DNA of 64,000 nucleotides. Origin: Hyphomicrobiales bacterium (GTDB lineage: Bacteria > Pseudomonadota > Alphaproteobacteria > Rhizobiales > Aestuariivirgaceae). Made by a program: the position numbers and the translations under genes. The stretch's first letter is position 1; every line of letters starts with the position of its first letter. The stretch is from positions 744,001 to 808,000 of the forward strand of contig JADJVV010000001.1 in NCBI GenBank assembly GCA_016710435.1, written 5' to 3'. Of this stretch, positions 27,647 through 35,525 are shown piece after piece. The notes below the pieces were generated by a model. The model ran no database searches, had not been told where the DNA came from, and saw only the letters and a program-made list of their open reading frames with translations.

Positions 27647-27671
27647 GGATATGTTATAACATAACATATCC
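27647..27671. promoter_or_regulatory. znuA: Zur box
   Basis: A 25-bp palindrome with 11-bp perfect arms, GGATATGTTAT and ATAACATATCC, around AAC. The core GTTAT-N3-ATAAC matches the alphaproteobacterial Zur recognition pattern. It starts 17 nt upstream of the znuA ATG, where a bound repressor would block transcription when zinc is sufficient. It also lies about 108 nt upstream of divergent ccdA. Confidence 0.85.
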
Positions 27672-27778
27672 AGGCGATCGATCAAGTCCGGTTTTCCTCC
27701 CCCTGCGCACGCGATCGTGACGCCCCCGCGACGCTGCCTGCCTTGCGCCACGGCCAATCCCCTGCCAGAGAGCCGGGC

Positions 27779-28522
27779 ATGGATTTGAATGTCAGCATCG
27801 GCGCGGCTCTTCTGGCGGGAGCTCTCAGCTTCCTCTCCCCTTGCGTGCTGCCGCTGGTGCCGCCCTATCTCTGTTACATCAGCGGCGTCTCGCTGGACGA
27901 TCTCTCCGGAGAAGAAGTAAAGGTACAGAACCATCATCGCCTCCGCGTGATGCTGGCGGCCCTGTGCTTCGTGCTCGGCTTCACCACCGTCTTCGTGCTG
28001 CTGGGGGCCACGGCCTCCGCCGCCGGGCAGATGCTGCGCCAGTATCTTCCCGTGCTGACGCAGGTGGCCGGCATCGCCATCATCGTCATGGGGCTGAACT
28101 TCCTCGGACTCTTCCGCCTCTCCTTCCTCGCGCAGGAGAAGCGCTACCATCATCCCGGCGAAGGCGTGACGCTGATCGGCGCTTACGGCATCGGACTTGC
28201 CTTTGCCTTCGGCTGGACGCCCTGCATCGGGCCTGTGCTGGCCGCCATTCTCTCAGTGGCAGGATCGACGGAAAGCGTCAGCAAGGGCATGAGCCTGCTC
28301 GCCATCTATTCGCTGGGCCTCGGCATTCCCTTCCTCATCGCCGCCTTCAGCCTTGATACGTTCCTCGGCTTCTCCCGCAAGTTCCGCCGCCACATGCCGA
28401 AGGTGGAGCGCATCATGGGACTGCTGCTCGTGATCACCGGCGTCATGTTCCTCACAGGCTCCATGCAGACGCTCTCCTACTGGCTGATCGAGTGGTTCCC
28501 CGGCCTTGCATCCATCGGCTGA
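27779..28522 (+). CDS. ccdA: cytochrome c biogenesis protein CcdA (thiol-disulfide transmembrane reductant carrier)
   Basis: Membrane protein of 247 residues with six predicted transmembrane helices that carries electrons from cytoplasmic thioredoxin to periplasmic thiol oxidoreductases. The redox cysteine pair is visible in FLSPCVLPLVPPYL (helix 1) and GWTPCIGPVLAAIL (helix 4). The ATG at 27779 gives the family N-terminus MDLNVSIGAALLAG; the frame is open 12 codons further upstream. Divergent from znuA. Confidence 0.93.
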   Translation: MDLNVSIGAALLAGALSFLSPCVLPLVPPYLCYISGVSLDDLSGEEVKVQNHHRLRVMLAALCFVLGFTTVFVLLGATASAAGQMLRQYLPVLTQVAGIAIIVMGLNFLGLFRLSFLAQEKRYHHPGEGVTLIGAYGIGLAFAFGWTPCIGPVLAAILSVAGSTESVSKGMSLLAIYSLGLGIPFLIAAFSLDTFLGFSRKFRRHMPKVERIMGLLLVITGVMFLTGSMQTLSYWLIEWFPGLASIG

Positions 28523-28598
28523 TCGTCCAGGAAAATCTGCGCTCTGACGGGACCGCCAAGATTCAGGCGAATGGATCGGCATCAATAACCCAAGGCGA

Positions 28599-28625
28599 TT
28601 TTGATGGTTCTGCAAAACATCAAAA
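28599..28625. promoter_or_regulatory. inverted repeat TTTTGATG-N11-CATCAAAA upstream of the HAD gene
   Basis: Perfect 8-bp arms separated by 11 nt, ending 32 nt before the start of the haloacid dehalogenase gene. It could be an operator; no regulator is adjacent and no poly-T follows, so a terminator for ccdA is less likely. Function unassigned. Confidence 0.4.
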
Positions 28626-28657
28626 CGCTGTAGTGTCCGGCACGAGGACCAAGACCC

Positions 28658-29341
28658 ATGGCAGCGGCGAAACTGGAAGGCATTCAGGCCTGCGTCTTTG
28701 ACGCCTATGGCACGCTGTTCAACGTCGCCGCTCCGGTGGAAAAACTCGCAGGCGAAATTGGTGACAAGGCGGTGGACCTGGCGCCTCTCTGGCGCCGCAA
28801 GCAACTGGAATACACCTGGCTCCGCAGCCTCATGGGCGTGCATGCCGATTTCTGGCATGTGACGCGCGAGGCGCTCGACTACTCCCTCAAGCAACTCGAC
28901 ATCAATGAAGCCGGCCTCGCCGATGAATTGATGACGCTCTATCTCAAACTCGATCCCTACCCCGATGCGCTGGAGGGTCTCGCGGCGCTGAAGAAGAAGG
29001 GCAAGCGCACGGCCATTCTCTCCAATGGCTCGCCATCGATGCTCGATTCAACCGTGCGCCACGCCGGGATGGACAAGCTCTTCGATCACGTGCTGTCGGC
29101 CGAGGAAGTGGGCATCTACAAGCCAAGCCGCCGCGTCTACCGTCTCGCCATGCAGAAGCTGGTGATCCACGACACGCCATCGATCTGCTTTGTATCCGCC
29201 AACACCTGGGATGCACAGGCCGCAGCCCAATTCGGCTTCCAGGTGGTGCGGATCGCCCGCCAGCCCACCATCGACGACAACATCCCCGGCAAACCCGCCC
29301 GCGTGATCACCAGCCTCGTTGAGTTGGCGGAACTGGTTTAG
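28658..29341 (+). CDS. haloacid dehalogenase, type II (HAD superfamily)
   Basis: L-2-haloacid dehalogenase-type hydrolase, 227 residues. The nucleophilic aspartate is in CVFDAYGTLFNV, motif II serine in ILSNGSPSML, motif III lysine in EEVGIYKPSRRVY, and the acidic motif IV region is replaced by SANTWDAQAAAQFG, as in the type II group. Such enzymes hydrolyse 2-haloalkanoates to 2-hydroxy acids, although many members act on natural phosphate-free substrates. Its stop overlaps by 3 nt the stop of the convergent methyltransferase gene. Confidence 0.9.
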   Translation: MAAAKLEGIQACVFDAYGTLFNVAAPVEKLAGEIGDKAVDLAPLWRRKQLEYTWLRSLMGVHADFWHVTREALDYSLKQLDINEAGLADELMTLYLKLDPYPDALEGLAALKKKGKRTAILSNGSPSMLDSTVRHAGMDKLFDHVLSAEEVGIYKPSRRVYRLAMQKLVIHDTPSICFVSANTWDAQAAAQFGFQVVRIARQPTIDDNIPGKPARVITSLVELAELV

Positions 29342-29979
29342 CGCACCCTCAAAACCAGCCCGCGGCTGGGGGTGGTCCCGGTTTCGCCGGGCATCGACAC
29401 GTAAGGCTCCGTCTCTTCGGCGCGGCTCACACGTCCTTCTGATTCGAGGGCCGCCACGCGCTCCGCGAAGCCTGCCTCCCACAGGGTGTTCTTCACGGTC
29501 AGCACGATGATGCCGCCGGGCCGCGTGATGCGGATCAGCTCATCCAGGCCTTCCGCGCCAACGTGACCGGAGGTGAAGACGCCCGCCGAGATGACGCCGC
29601 CATAGCTGTCATCGGCAAAGGGCAAGGGCCCGCCCAGCGCCAGCACATGAAAGGCGGAATAACAGCGCTTCGTCTCGGCCACCTTCAACATGCCCTCGGA
29701 AATATCCAGCGCTTCGACTTGCGGGTAGCCCATGATCTGCAACCATTCCCCGATCAGGCCCGTGCCCGCTCCGGCGTCCAGCAGGGGCGCTGTTCCTTTT
29801 GGCAGGTGGCGCGCCAGCAGGGCGAGGCAGATGGTGGGATGGCGGTAGCCCGCCTGCGCCATCTCGGCGTCATAGGTGGCCGCCCACTTGTCGTAGAGGG
29901 CCGCAACGTCCGTCGTGCTTCGGGAGTCATAGACAGCTCCGAGAAAGCCGTCGTGCTTCGCGCCGTCACCTTGCCCCAT
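29338..29979 (-). CDS. class I SAM-dependent methyltransferase
   Basis: Methyltransferase of 213 residues. The SAM-binding glycine motif is LLDAGAGTGLIGEWL (motif I) with the following acidic residue in EALDISEGML, and a C-terminal TRPGGIIVLTVKN strand motif. The chosen ATG at 29979 follows GGAAGAG at good spacing; the open frame continues to 30255 but overlaps the divergent phosphotransferase gene. The sequence resembles Williams-Beuren-syndrome-type small methyltransferases; the acceptor is unknown. Confidence 0.85.
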   Translation of the reverse strand: MGQGDGAKHDGFLGAVYDSRSTTDVAALYDKWAATYDAEMAQAGYRHPTICLALLARHLPKGTAPLLDAGAGTGLIGEWLQIMGYPQVEALDISEGMLKVAETKRCYSAFHVLALGGPLPFADDSYGGVISAGVFTSGHVGAEGLDELIRITRPGGIIVLTVKNTLWEAGFAERVAALESEGRVSRAEETEPYVSMPGETGTTPSRGLVLRVR

Positions 29980-30021
29980 GATCTCTTCCCAAAGTTGTTT
30001 TTTGCATGTTAGCGTTTTGCC

Positions 30022-30924
30022 ATGACGCCAGAAGAAGAAAAAGACGCCCGCGACGCCATGCGCGTCATTCCCACCCTCTCGGCCTATTCCGGCCCCATTG
30101 AGCGCCTGGGTGGCCTGACCAACCGGGTCTACCGCGCCGGGGGCCATGTGCTGCGCATCCCCGGCAAAGGCACGGAGGAATACATCAACCGGACCCATGA
30201 GGCGGAGGCAGCCCGTGTCGCCGCCACGGCGGGCGTGAGCCCCGAAGTGATCCACGCCGATCCACAGACCGGTGTGATGGCGACCGTGCTGGTGCCCGAT
30301 GCCGTGACCATGTCGCCCGACGCCTTCCGAAGCCGCAAGGGCTCACCCGCCCGCGCCGGACTGGCACTCCGCCGCCTGCACACCTCGGGCGGACTCTTCC
30401 CGTTCCGCTTCGAACTCTTCGCCATGATCGACGACTATCTCAAGGTGCTGGCAACCAAGGATGTGGACCTGCCGGACGGTTATCATGACGTGGTGCGCGA
30501 GGCCGATGCCATCCGCGCCGCACTGGCGCGCAAACCCGCACCGCTTGTTGCCTGTCACTGCGATCCCTTGTGCGAGAACTTCATCGACACCGGCAGCCGC
30601 ATGTGGATTGTCGATTGGGAATACTCCGGCATGAACGATCCCATGTGGGACCTCGGAGATTTGTCCGTCGAGGCAGGCTTTGACCAGACGCAGGAGATGG
30701 AGATGCTGTCGGCCTACTTCGATGGCGCGCCCGCCGCCGCCGATCACGGCCGCATGGTGATCTACAAGGCCATGTGCGATCTGCTGTGGACCCTGTGGGG
30801 CCTGATCCAGCATGCCAACAAGAATCCCGCGGATGATTTCGCGGCGTATGCCCTCAACCGCTTCAACCGCTGCAAGACTCTGATGGCAGCGCCGGGGTTT
30901 GCCCGGCATCTTGCCGCCATCTGA
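30022..30924 (+). CDS. choline/ethanolamine-kinase-like phosphotransferase (APH fold)
   Basis: Aminoglycoside-phosphotransferase-fold kinase, 300 residues. The catalytic loop HCDPLCENFI (His-x-Asp-x4-Asn) and the metal-binding WIVDWEYSGMNDPMWDLGDL, with the DWE triplet, match the LicA/choline kinase branch. The N-terminal SGPIERLGGLTNRVYRA is the usual ATP-binding loop of these kinases. It likely phosphorylates a small amino alcohol, but neither substrate nor partner is visible. It starts 42 nt from the divergent methyltransferase gene. Confidence 0.83.
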   Translation: MTPEEEKDARDAMRVIPTLSAYSGPIERLGGLTNRVYRAGGHVLRIPGKGTEEYINRTHEAEAARVAATAGVSPEVIHADPQTGVMATVLVPDAVTMSPDAFRSRKGSPARAGLALRRLHTSGGLFPFRFELFAMIDDYLKVLATKDVDLPDGYHDVVREADAIRAALARKPAPLVACHCDPLCENFIDTGSRMWIVDWEYSGMNDPMWDLGDLSVEAGFDQTQEMEMLSAYFDGAPAAADHGRMVIYKAMCDLLWTLWGLIQHANKNPADDFAAYALNRFNRCKTLMAAPGFARHLAAI

Positions 30925-30926
30925 TC

Positions 30927-31409
30927 TCAGGCGGCTTCGCCCCGCACCGCCGCCTCGATCGCGGCAACGTCGATCTTGCGCATGGGCATCATCGCATCGA
31001 AGGCCCGCTTGGCAACGGCACCACCCTTGGCCATGGCATCCGTCAGGACGCGCGGCGTGATCTGCCACGACACGCCCCACTTGTCCTTGCACCAGCCGCA
31101 GGCGCTTTCCTCGCCGTGATTGTCCACGATGGCGTTCCAGTAGCGGTCGGTTTCAACCTGGTCGTCGGTAGCGATCTGAAAAGAGAACGCCTCGTTGTGG
31201 CGGAAGGCCGTACCGCCGTTGAGGCCGATGCACGGAATGCCGCAGACGGTGAATTCAACGAGCAGTACCTGGCCCTTCTTTCCATCCGGAAAATCCGAGG
31301 GCGCGTAGTGGATGCCCGTCACCTTGCTGTCGGGAAATGTCTCCGCATAGAAATTCGCGGCCTCTTCGGCGTCGTGGTTGTACCACAGGCAGATTGTGCT
31401 CTTGTTCAT
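30927..31409 (-). CDS. VOC superfamily protein (PhnB / 3-demethylubiquinone methyltransferase-like domain)
   Basis: Small vicinal-oxygen-chelate fold protein, 160 residues. It begins ICLWYNHDAEEAANFYAETF and contains CGIPCIGLNGG and ACGWCKDKWGVSWQITP, the pattern of the PF06983 group often misnamed 3-demethylubiquinone-9 3-methyltransferase. These are single-domain metal-binding or dimeric proteins of mostly unknown activity. Convergent with the phosphotransferase gene (2 nt between stops). Confidence 0.85.
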   Translation of the reverse strand: MNKSTICLWYNHDAEEAANFYAETFPDSKVTGIHYAPSDFPDGKKGQVLLVEFTVCGIPCIGLNGGTAFRHNEAFSFQIATDDQVETDRYWNAIVDNHGEESACGWCKDKWGVSWQITPRVLTDAMAKGGAVAKRAFDAMMPMRKIDVAAIEAAVRGEAA

Positions 31410-31468
31410 CGCAAGTCCTCCTCGGCCGCCGGGGCTTCAACGCCGAAGGCCCGCGTGCGGTTCCACCG

Positions 31469-32572
31469 TTACACCCAGCGCACCGCATAGATCTGTGGAA
31501 GCGTGGAACTGACCTGCTTCCACCCCTCGCCACCGTTTTCGCTGACCCACAGGTTGCCCGTCGTCGACCCCATGGCAAGGCGCTTGCCGCTGCCGTCAAT
31601 GGCGAGGCCGTGGCGGAAGACGAGATCATAGGCATTCTTCTGCGGCAGGCCCTTGCTGAGGCTCTTGAACGTCCGCCCGCCATCCTGCGTGCGCGTGACC
31701 ACCAGCGCACCGCCCACGGGGATTCGCTTTTCATCCTTGATGCCCGGCACGAACCACGCCGTGTCAGGGTCTTGCGGATGAACAGCAACGCCGAAGCCGA
31801 ATGAAGAGGGCTTGGCCTTCACCTCGCGCCACGTCACGCCATCGTTGACTGATTTGAAGATGCCGGCGTGGTGCTGCACCCAGAAGCACGACGGGTCTCC
31901 GGCACATTGCACCATCATGTGCGGGTCTTGCGTCTCGGGGTTGGCCACTTCTTCCGGCGGACCATCGCCAAAGCGCATGCCATGGGCCGACTGCGCCCAG
32001 GTCTCGCCGCCATCCTTCGTGACCCACACGCCGCCGCACGAGACCGCAACGCGAACCGTATCCGGATCGCGGGGGTCAACGCAGATCGAGTGGATGCCCG
32101 GAATGTCGGCACCGCCGCCCAGCCACTTGTTGCGCGACGGGTGACGCCACAGGCTTTCCATCAACTCCCAAGTCTCGCCCCGGTCACGCGAGCGAAAGAG
32201 ACCGCCCGGCAAGGTGCCGGCCCAGAGCGTGCCCTTCTGGTTGGGACCACCCGTCTCCATCGACCAGATCAGTTGCGTGGACCAGGTGACGGGCTTGCCC
32301 CAGCCATCAAGATCGACAAGCGTCTCCGGCTTCCTGGGATAGGCGGGCGTGGTGATTTCCTTCCAGCTTTTGCGGCCCCTGTCGCGGCGATGCAGTTTGA
32401 TGCCGAAATGCCCGTGGTTCAGCGCCGCATAGTCGGCCCCGTCACGGGGGTCGTGCAGGGTGAGGGTGACGTTGTCTCCCAGGAAATGGGCATCCCGCAC
32501 CATCCATCCCCGGCTTCCCTTCGCCACATCGAACAAGCCCTTGCGGGTGGAAACCATGAGGGATGGTGCCAT
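31469..32572 (-). CDS. BNR/sialidase-like beta-propeller protein
   Basis: A 367-residue protein without signal peptide composed of repeating beta-propeller blades. Asp-box-like motifs recur: SRDRGETWELM, TKDGGETWAQS, SVNDGVTWREV, TQDGGRTFKS and SENGGEGWKQV (five S/T-x-D/N-G-G-x-T-W copies). It is cytoplasmic by sequence, so a true sialidase activity is doubtful. It is directly downstream of a MoaD/ThiS-like gene (1 nt apart, translationally coupled), and this pairing recurs, from memory, in other alphaproteobacteria. Function unknown. Confidence 0.8.
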   Translation of the reverse strand: MAPSLMVSTRKGLFDVAKGSRGWMVRDAHFLGDNVTLTLHDPRDGADYAALNHGHFGIKLHRRDRGRKSWKEITTPAYPRKPETLVDLDGWGKPVTWSTQLIWSMETGGPNQKGTLWAGTLPGGLFRSRDRGETWELMESLWRHPSRNKWLGGGADIPGIHSICVDPRDPDTVRVAVSCGGVWVTKDGGETWAQSAHGMRFGDGPPEEVANPETQDPHMMVQCAGDPSCFWVQHHAGIFKSVNDGVTWREVKAKPSSFGFGVAVHPQDPDTAWFVPGIKDEKRIPVGGALVVTRTQDGGRTFKSLSKGLPQKNAYDLVFRHGLAIDGSGKRLAMGSTTGNLWVSENGGEGWKQVSSTLPQIYAVRWV

Positions 32573-32573
32573 T

Positions 32574-32843
32574 CTAGCCTCCCGAGAGGGCCTGCATGAC
32601 CCAGATTTGCGAAGTGGGCGTCACGATGTCGGAGAGATGGTGCCGGTCGTTGATGGCCTGGCCGTCGATGAGGATGCGCATGTGCTTGCGCAGCGCCCCC
32701 TGGTCATCCAGCAGATAGTGGCGGAGCTGCGGATTGGCCGCGAAGGCGCCATCCAGCACGGCCCTGACCGTACCTCCGGTGCTCTCCACGCGCGCGCAAT
32801 CCACATGGCGCCGCAGGTTCGAGGTGAAATGGACAGTGGCCAT
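32574..32843 (-). CDS. MoaD/ThiS-like ubiquitin-fold protein ending in Gly-Gly
   Basis: An 89-residue protein with the beta-grasp pattern of MoaD and ThiS (VHFTSNLRRHVDC at the start, ILIDGQAIN in the middle) and the C-terminal ALSGG. The terminal diglycine is the mark of sulfur carriers and of ubiquitin-like modifiers that are activated by E1-like enzymes. No moaE, thiG or E1-like gene is near. It is followed after 1 nt by a BNR propeller gene, so the two are probably co-translated. Confidence 0.8.
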   Translation of the reverse strand: MATVHFTSNLRRHVDCARVESTGGTVRAVLDGAFAANPQLRHYLLDDQGALRKHMRILIDGQAINDRHHLSDIVTPTSQIWVMQALSGG

Positions 32844-32929
32844 GGGCCAAAGGCTAACACGGCTTTTGTCCTTTGACCAATCCCGCCCGCGACCCTAAGG
32901 GAAGGCCACGCAATCTCCGGGAGCATCAG

Positions 32930-33346
32930 ATGAAAGCCAAAATCACCTGGATCAACGGCCGCGCCTTCCTGGGCGAGTCGGGCTCGGGTCATGCCGTCGT
33001 CATGGATGGTGCGCCGGAGGCGGGAGGCCGCAACATCGGCGTGCGCCCCATGGAAATGCTGCTGCTCGGCCTCGGCGGCTGCACCGCTTTCGACATCGTG
33101 ATGATCCTCGAAAAGGCGCGCGAGAAAGTGACGGGCTGCGAAATCGAACTCGACGGTGAACGCGCCACGGAAGACCCCAAAGTTTTCACGAAAGTCACCA
33201 TGACCTACGTGCTGAAGGGCCACGGACTGAAACCCGCCGTGGTGGAGCGCGCCGTCAAACTTTCGGCGGAAAAATACTGTTCAGCCTCCAAGATGTTCGA
33301 GAAGACCGCGGAGATTTCCCACGCATGGAAGATCATCGAAGCCTGA
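32930..33346 (+). CDS. OsmC-family protein
   Basis: Peroxiredoxin-like OsmC/Ohr-fold protein of 138 residues. The two redox cysteines are in LGLGGCTAFDIV and KYCSASKMFEKTA. The N-terminal KITWINGRAFLGESGSGH and GVRPMEMLLLGLGG are typical of the general OsmC branch rather than Ohr. It reduces organic hydroperoxides by family. The ATG at 32930 follows GGGAG at about 7 nt; an upstream in-frame ATG at 32873 lacks a ribosome-binding site. Confidence 0.9.
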   Translation: MKAKITWINGRAFLGESGSGHAVVMDGAPEAGGRNIGVRPMEMLLLGLGGCTAFDIVMILEKAREKVTGCEIELDGERATEDPKVFTKVTMTYVLKGHGLKPAVVERAVKLSAEKYCSASKMFEKTAEISHAWKIIEA

Positions 33347-33783
33347 GCCCCGGCGCTGCCGCCATCGCCCTGCCGCTGCTCATGCTGTGGCTGGCGGACA
33401 GCGCGACGGTCACGACTGCGCCCAGGCTGCTGCAGGGCCCCGACATAATTTCCGCCTTCGAGGGCAAGACGGTGGAAGGCGCCTACAATGACGGCTTGGC
33501 TTTCCGCGAAACCTATTTCAGCGGCGGCAACATCGACTACTGGGATCCCCGCGCCTCAAGCGGCGGGCAATGGTCCGTCGTCAACAACCTGTTCTGCACC
33601 TTCTACACGGCGATGACCGGCGGCTGTTTCCGCATCGTGCAGGTGAGCGCCAACTGCTTCGATTTCTACGCCGCCGCCGACAGTGAACGGGAGGCGATGG
33701 ACCCGGCAAAGCGCTCCGACTACACCGCCCGGGGCGCGGTGAAGGGAACGGCGTCCACCTGCCCCGACGAATTGCAGGCCTGA
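33325..33783 (+). CDS. hypothetical secreted or membrane-anchored protein
   Basis: A 152-residue protein that I do not recognise. The N-terminus has a hydrophobic stretch (about residues 11-25, AAIALPLLMLWLA) consistent with a signal peptide or anchor. The mature part is rich in aromatics and holds four cysteines (in NLFCTFY, GGCFRIV, ANCFDFY and STCPDEL), which could form disulfides in the periplasm. The pattern FRETYFSGGNIDYWD suggests a small beta-rich domain. It overlaps the 3' end of the osmC-like gene by 22 nt. Confidence 0.6.
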   Translation: MEDHRSLSPGAAAIALPLLMLWLADSATVTTAPRLLQGPDIISAFEGKTVEGAYNDGLAFRETYFSGGNIDYWDPRASSGGQWSVVNNLFCTFYTAMTGGCFRIVQVSANCFDFYAAADSEREAMDPAKRSDYTARGAVKGTASTCPDELQA

Positions 33784-33825
33784 GCCCGTCTTGTCACGGC
33801 GCGCCCTGCGTTCCATGCTGGGCCC

Positions 33826-34614
33826 ATGTTTGACGATCAATCCGCCCGCCGCGCCGCCTCCATTCTCATCGGACATTGGCGCGAGGAGAGCCGCCTCGAC
33901 CGGCTGCCCCCTGCCTGCGCTCCCGCCACGAGGGCCGAGGGCTATCGCGTGCAACGTCACTGGCAGGATCAGTCCTCGCAACCGTTGGCGGGATGGAAGA
34001 TCGCCGCCACCAGCATTGCCGGGCAGAAGCATATCGGTGTTGATGGTCCACTCGCCGGTCGCTACATCGCGGAGCGCGTCGTCTCCTCGGGCGGCCACAT
34101 CCCCTTCGGCAACAATCACATGCGCGTGGCGGAGGTGGAATTTGCCTTCCGCCTCGGACGCGACCTGCCGCCACGGTCCGCGCCCTATCGCGACGACGAG
34201 GTCTTCGCAGCGGTGGCCGCCCTTCATCCCGCGATCGAAATTCCCGACAGCCGCTACGATCACTTCGAGACAGTGGGTGCAGCAGCCCTCATTGCCGACA
34301 ATGCCTGCGCCCACTGGCTCTGCGTCGGCGAAGCAATGCCGGACACATGGCGCACGCTGGACCTTGCGCGCTTTGTGCCGGTGGGCCGCGTCTCGGGCAA
34401 ACCTGAGGTGAAGGGCCTCGGCGCAAACGTGCTGGGCTCACCCCGGACCGCCATGACATGGCTCGTCAATGAACTGTCCGCCCATGGCATCACCGCACGG
34501 GCGGGCGAGGTTGTCACCACCGGCACCTGCCTTGTTCCCATGCCCATCGCCGCAGGCGATACCGTAGAGGGCGACTTCGGCACGTTGGGTCGCGTGACCG
34601 TCTCCCTCACCTGA
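33826..34614 (+). CDS. fumarylacetoacetate hydrolase-fold protein, 2-keto-4-pentenoate hydratase-like
   Basis: A 262-residue protein of the MhpD/FAH superfamily. Family motifs are GWKIAATS (GWK), VAEVEFAFRLGRDLP with the metal-binding Glu pair, VAALHPAIEIPDSRY and the ending GDTVEGDFGTLGRVTVSL. Members hydrate 2-oxopent-4-enoate or decarboxylate oxalocrotonate in aromatic degradation. No other ring-cleavage genes are adjacent, so the substrate is open. Confidence 0.82.
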   Translation: MFDDQSARRAASILIGHWREESRLDRLPPACAPATRAEGYRVQRHWQDQSSQPLAGWKIAATSIAGQKHIGVDGPLAGRYIAERVVSSGGHIPFGNNHMRVAEVEFAFRLGRDLPPRSAPYRDDEVFAAVAALHPAIEIPDSRYDHFETVGAAALIADNACAHWLCVGEAMPDTWRTLDLARFVPVGRVSGKPEVKGLGANVLGSPRTAMTWLVNELSAHGITARAGEVVTTGTCLVPMPIAAGDTVEGDFGTLGRVTVSLT

Positions 34615-34720
34615 GGCCTGCCTCACCCGCATGGCAAGTGTGTGTGCATTGCCCTTGCGATTAAGCGCACAATTTGGAAAAGACCGTTCACCTCAACCCC
34701 CGCCCCACAAGGACCTGCCC

Positions 34721-35413
34721 ATGCCTGCGATTTCCGACCTCGCCGAACGCCGCGAGATGGTTGCCATTTGCCGCAAGATGAATGCCAGCGGCATCAACCA
34801 GGGCACCGCCGGAAATCTCTCGCTGCGCATCGGCGACAAATTCCTCATCACGCCGTCATCACTGCCTTACGACACCATGACGCCCGAGGACATTGTGGAG
34901 ATGGCCTTCGACGGCACCTATGTCGGCCGCCGCCCGTCTTCGGAATGGCGCTTCCACCGGGACATCCTCAAGCACCGCACCGACATTGACGTCGTGCTGC
35001 ATTGCCATTCCGTCTACGCCACCACGCTGGCCGTGCACCACAAGACCATTCCGTCCTTCCATTACATGACCGGCGTTGCCGGCGGCACCACCATCCGCTG
35101 CGCCCGCTATGCCACCTTCGGCACGCAGGCACTGTCCGATGCGGCGATCGAGGCGCTTGAGGGCCGCCTCGCCTGCCTGCTTGGCCAGCATGGGCAGATC
35201 TCGCTCGGCAAGACGCTGGACAGCGCATTGTGGCTTGCCACGGAAGTGGAAACGATCTCGCGCCTTTACGTGCAGGCCCTCACGCTGGGCGATCCGCCCA
35301 TCCTGCCCGACGACGAGATGGAACGCGTCATCGCCCAGATGAAGCGCATGAGCTATGGCCACGGGCCCGAAGCGGAAGGCTCCAACGACGTTGCCCGCCC
35401 GCGCAAGGTCTGA
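34721..35413 (+). CDS. class II aldolase/adducin family protein (FucA/AraD-like)
   Basis: Zinc-dependent aldolase or epimerase, 230 residues from the ATG at 34721. The substrate loop is GTAGNLSLRIGD, the catalytic Glu is in SSEWRFHRDIL, and zinc histidines are in LHCHSVYATTLA and LLGQHGQI. The family includes L-fuculose-phosphate aldolase and the aldolase of the methylthioribose shunt. The open frame reaches back to 34631 with an atypical N-terminus. An mtnK gene lies 10 kb away, but no direct link can be shown. Confidence 0.85.
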   Translation: MPAISDLAERREMVAICRKMNASGINQGTAGNLSLRIGDKFLITPSSLPYDTMTPEDIVEMAFDGTYVGRRPSSEWRFHRDILKHRTDIDVVLHCHSVYATTLAVHHKTIPSFHYMTGVAGGTTIRCARYATFGTQALSDAAIEALEGRLACLLGQHGQISLGKTLDSALWLATEVETISRLYVQALTLGDPPILPDDEMERVIAQMKRMSYGHGPEAEGSNDVARPRKV

Positions 35414-35525
35414 CGTCCGGGCGGCCGCTCGCATCCCTAAAATTTGAGGCAATCTGTTTCGGAAGCATTCGCATTCCCTCTGTAGGATCATCCCTGACCT
35501 GAAGGGGCACCCAGGGACTGCGAAA

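Noticed and set aside
25891..27720. Long open frame (609 codons) on the plus strand opposite znuA, DUF1007 and NicO
   Set aside because: Shadow frame in high-GC DNA with skewed His/Arg content; the opposite strand carries recognised genes.
31469..32572. True exo-alpha-sialidase
   Set aside because: No signal peptide and no recognisable sialidase arginine triad; the Asp-box repeats are shared by many propellers.
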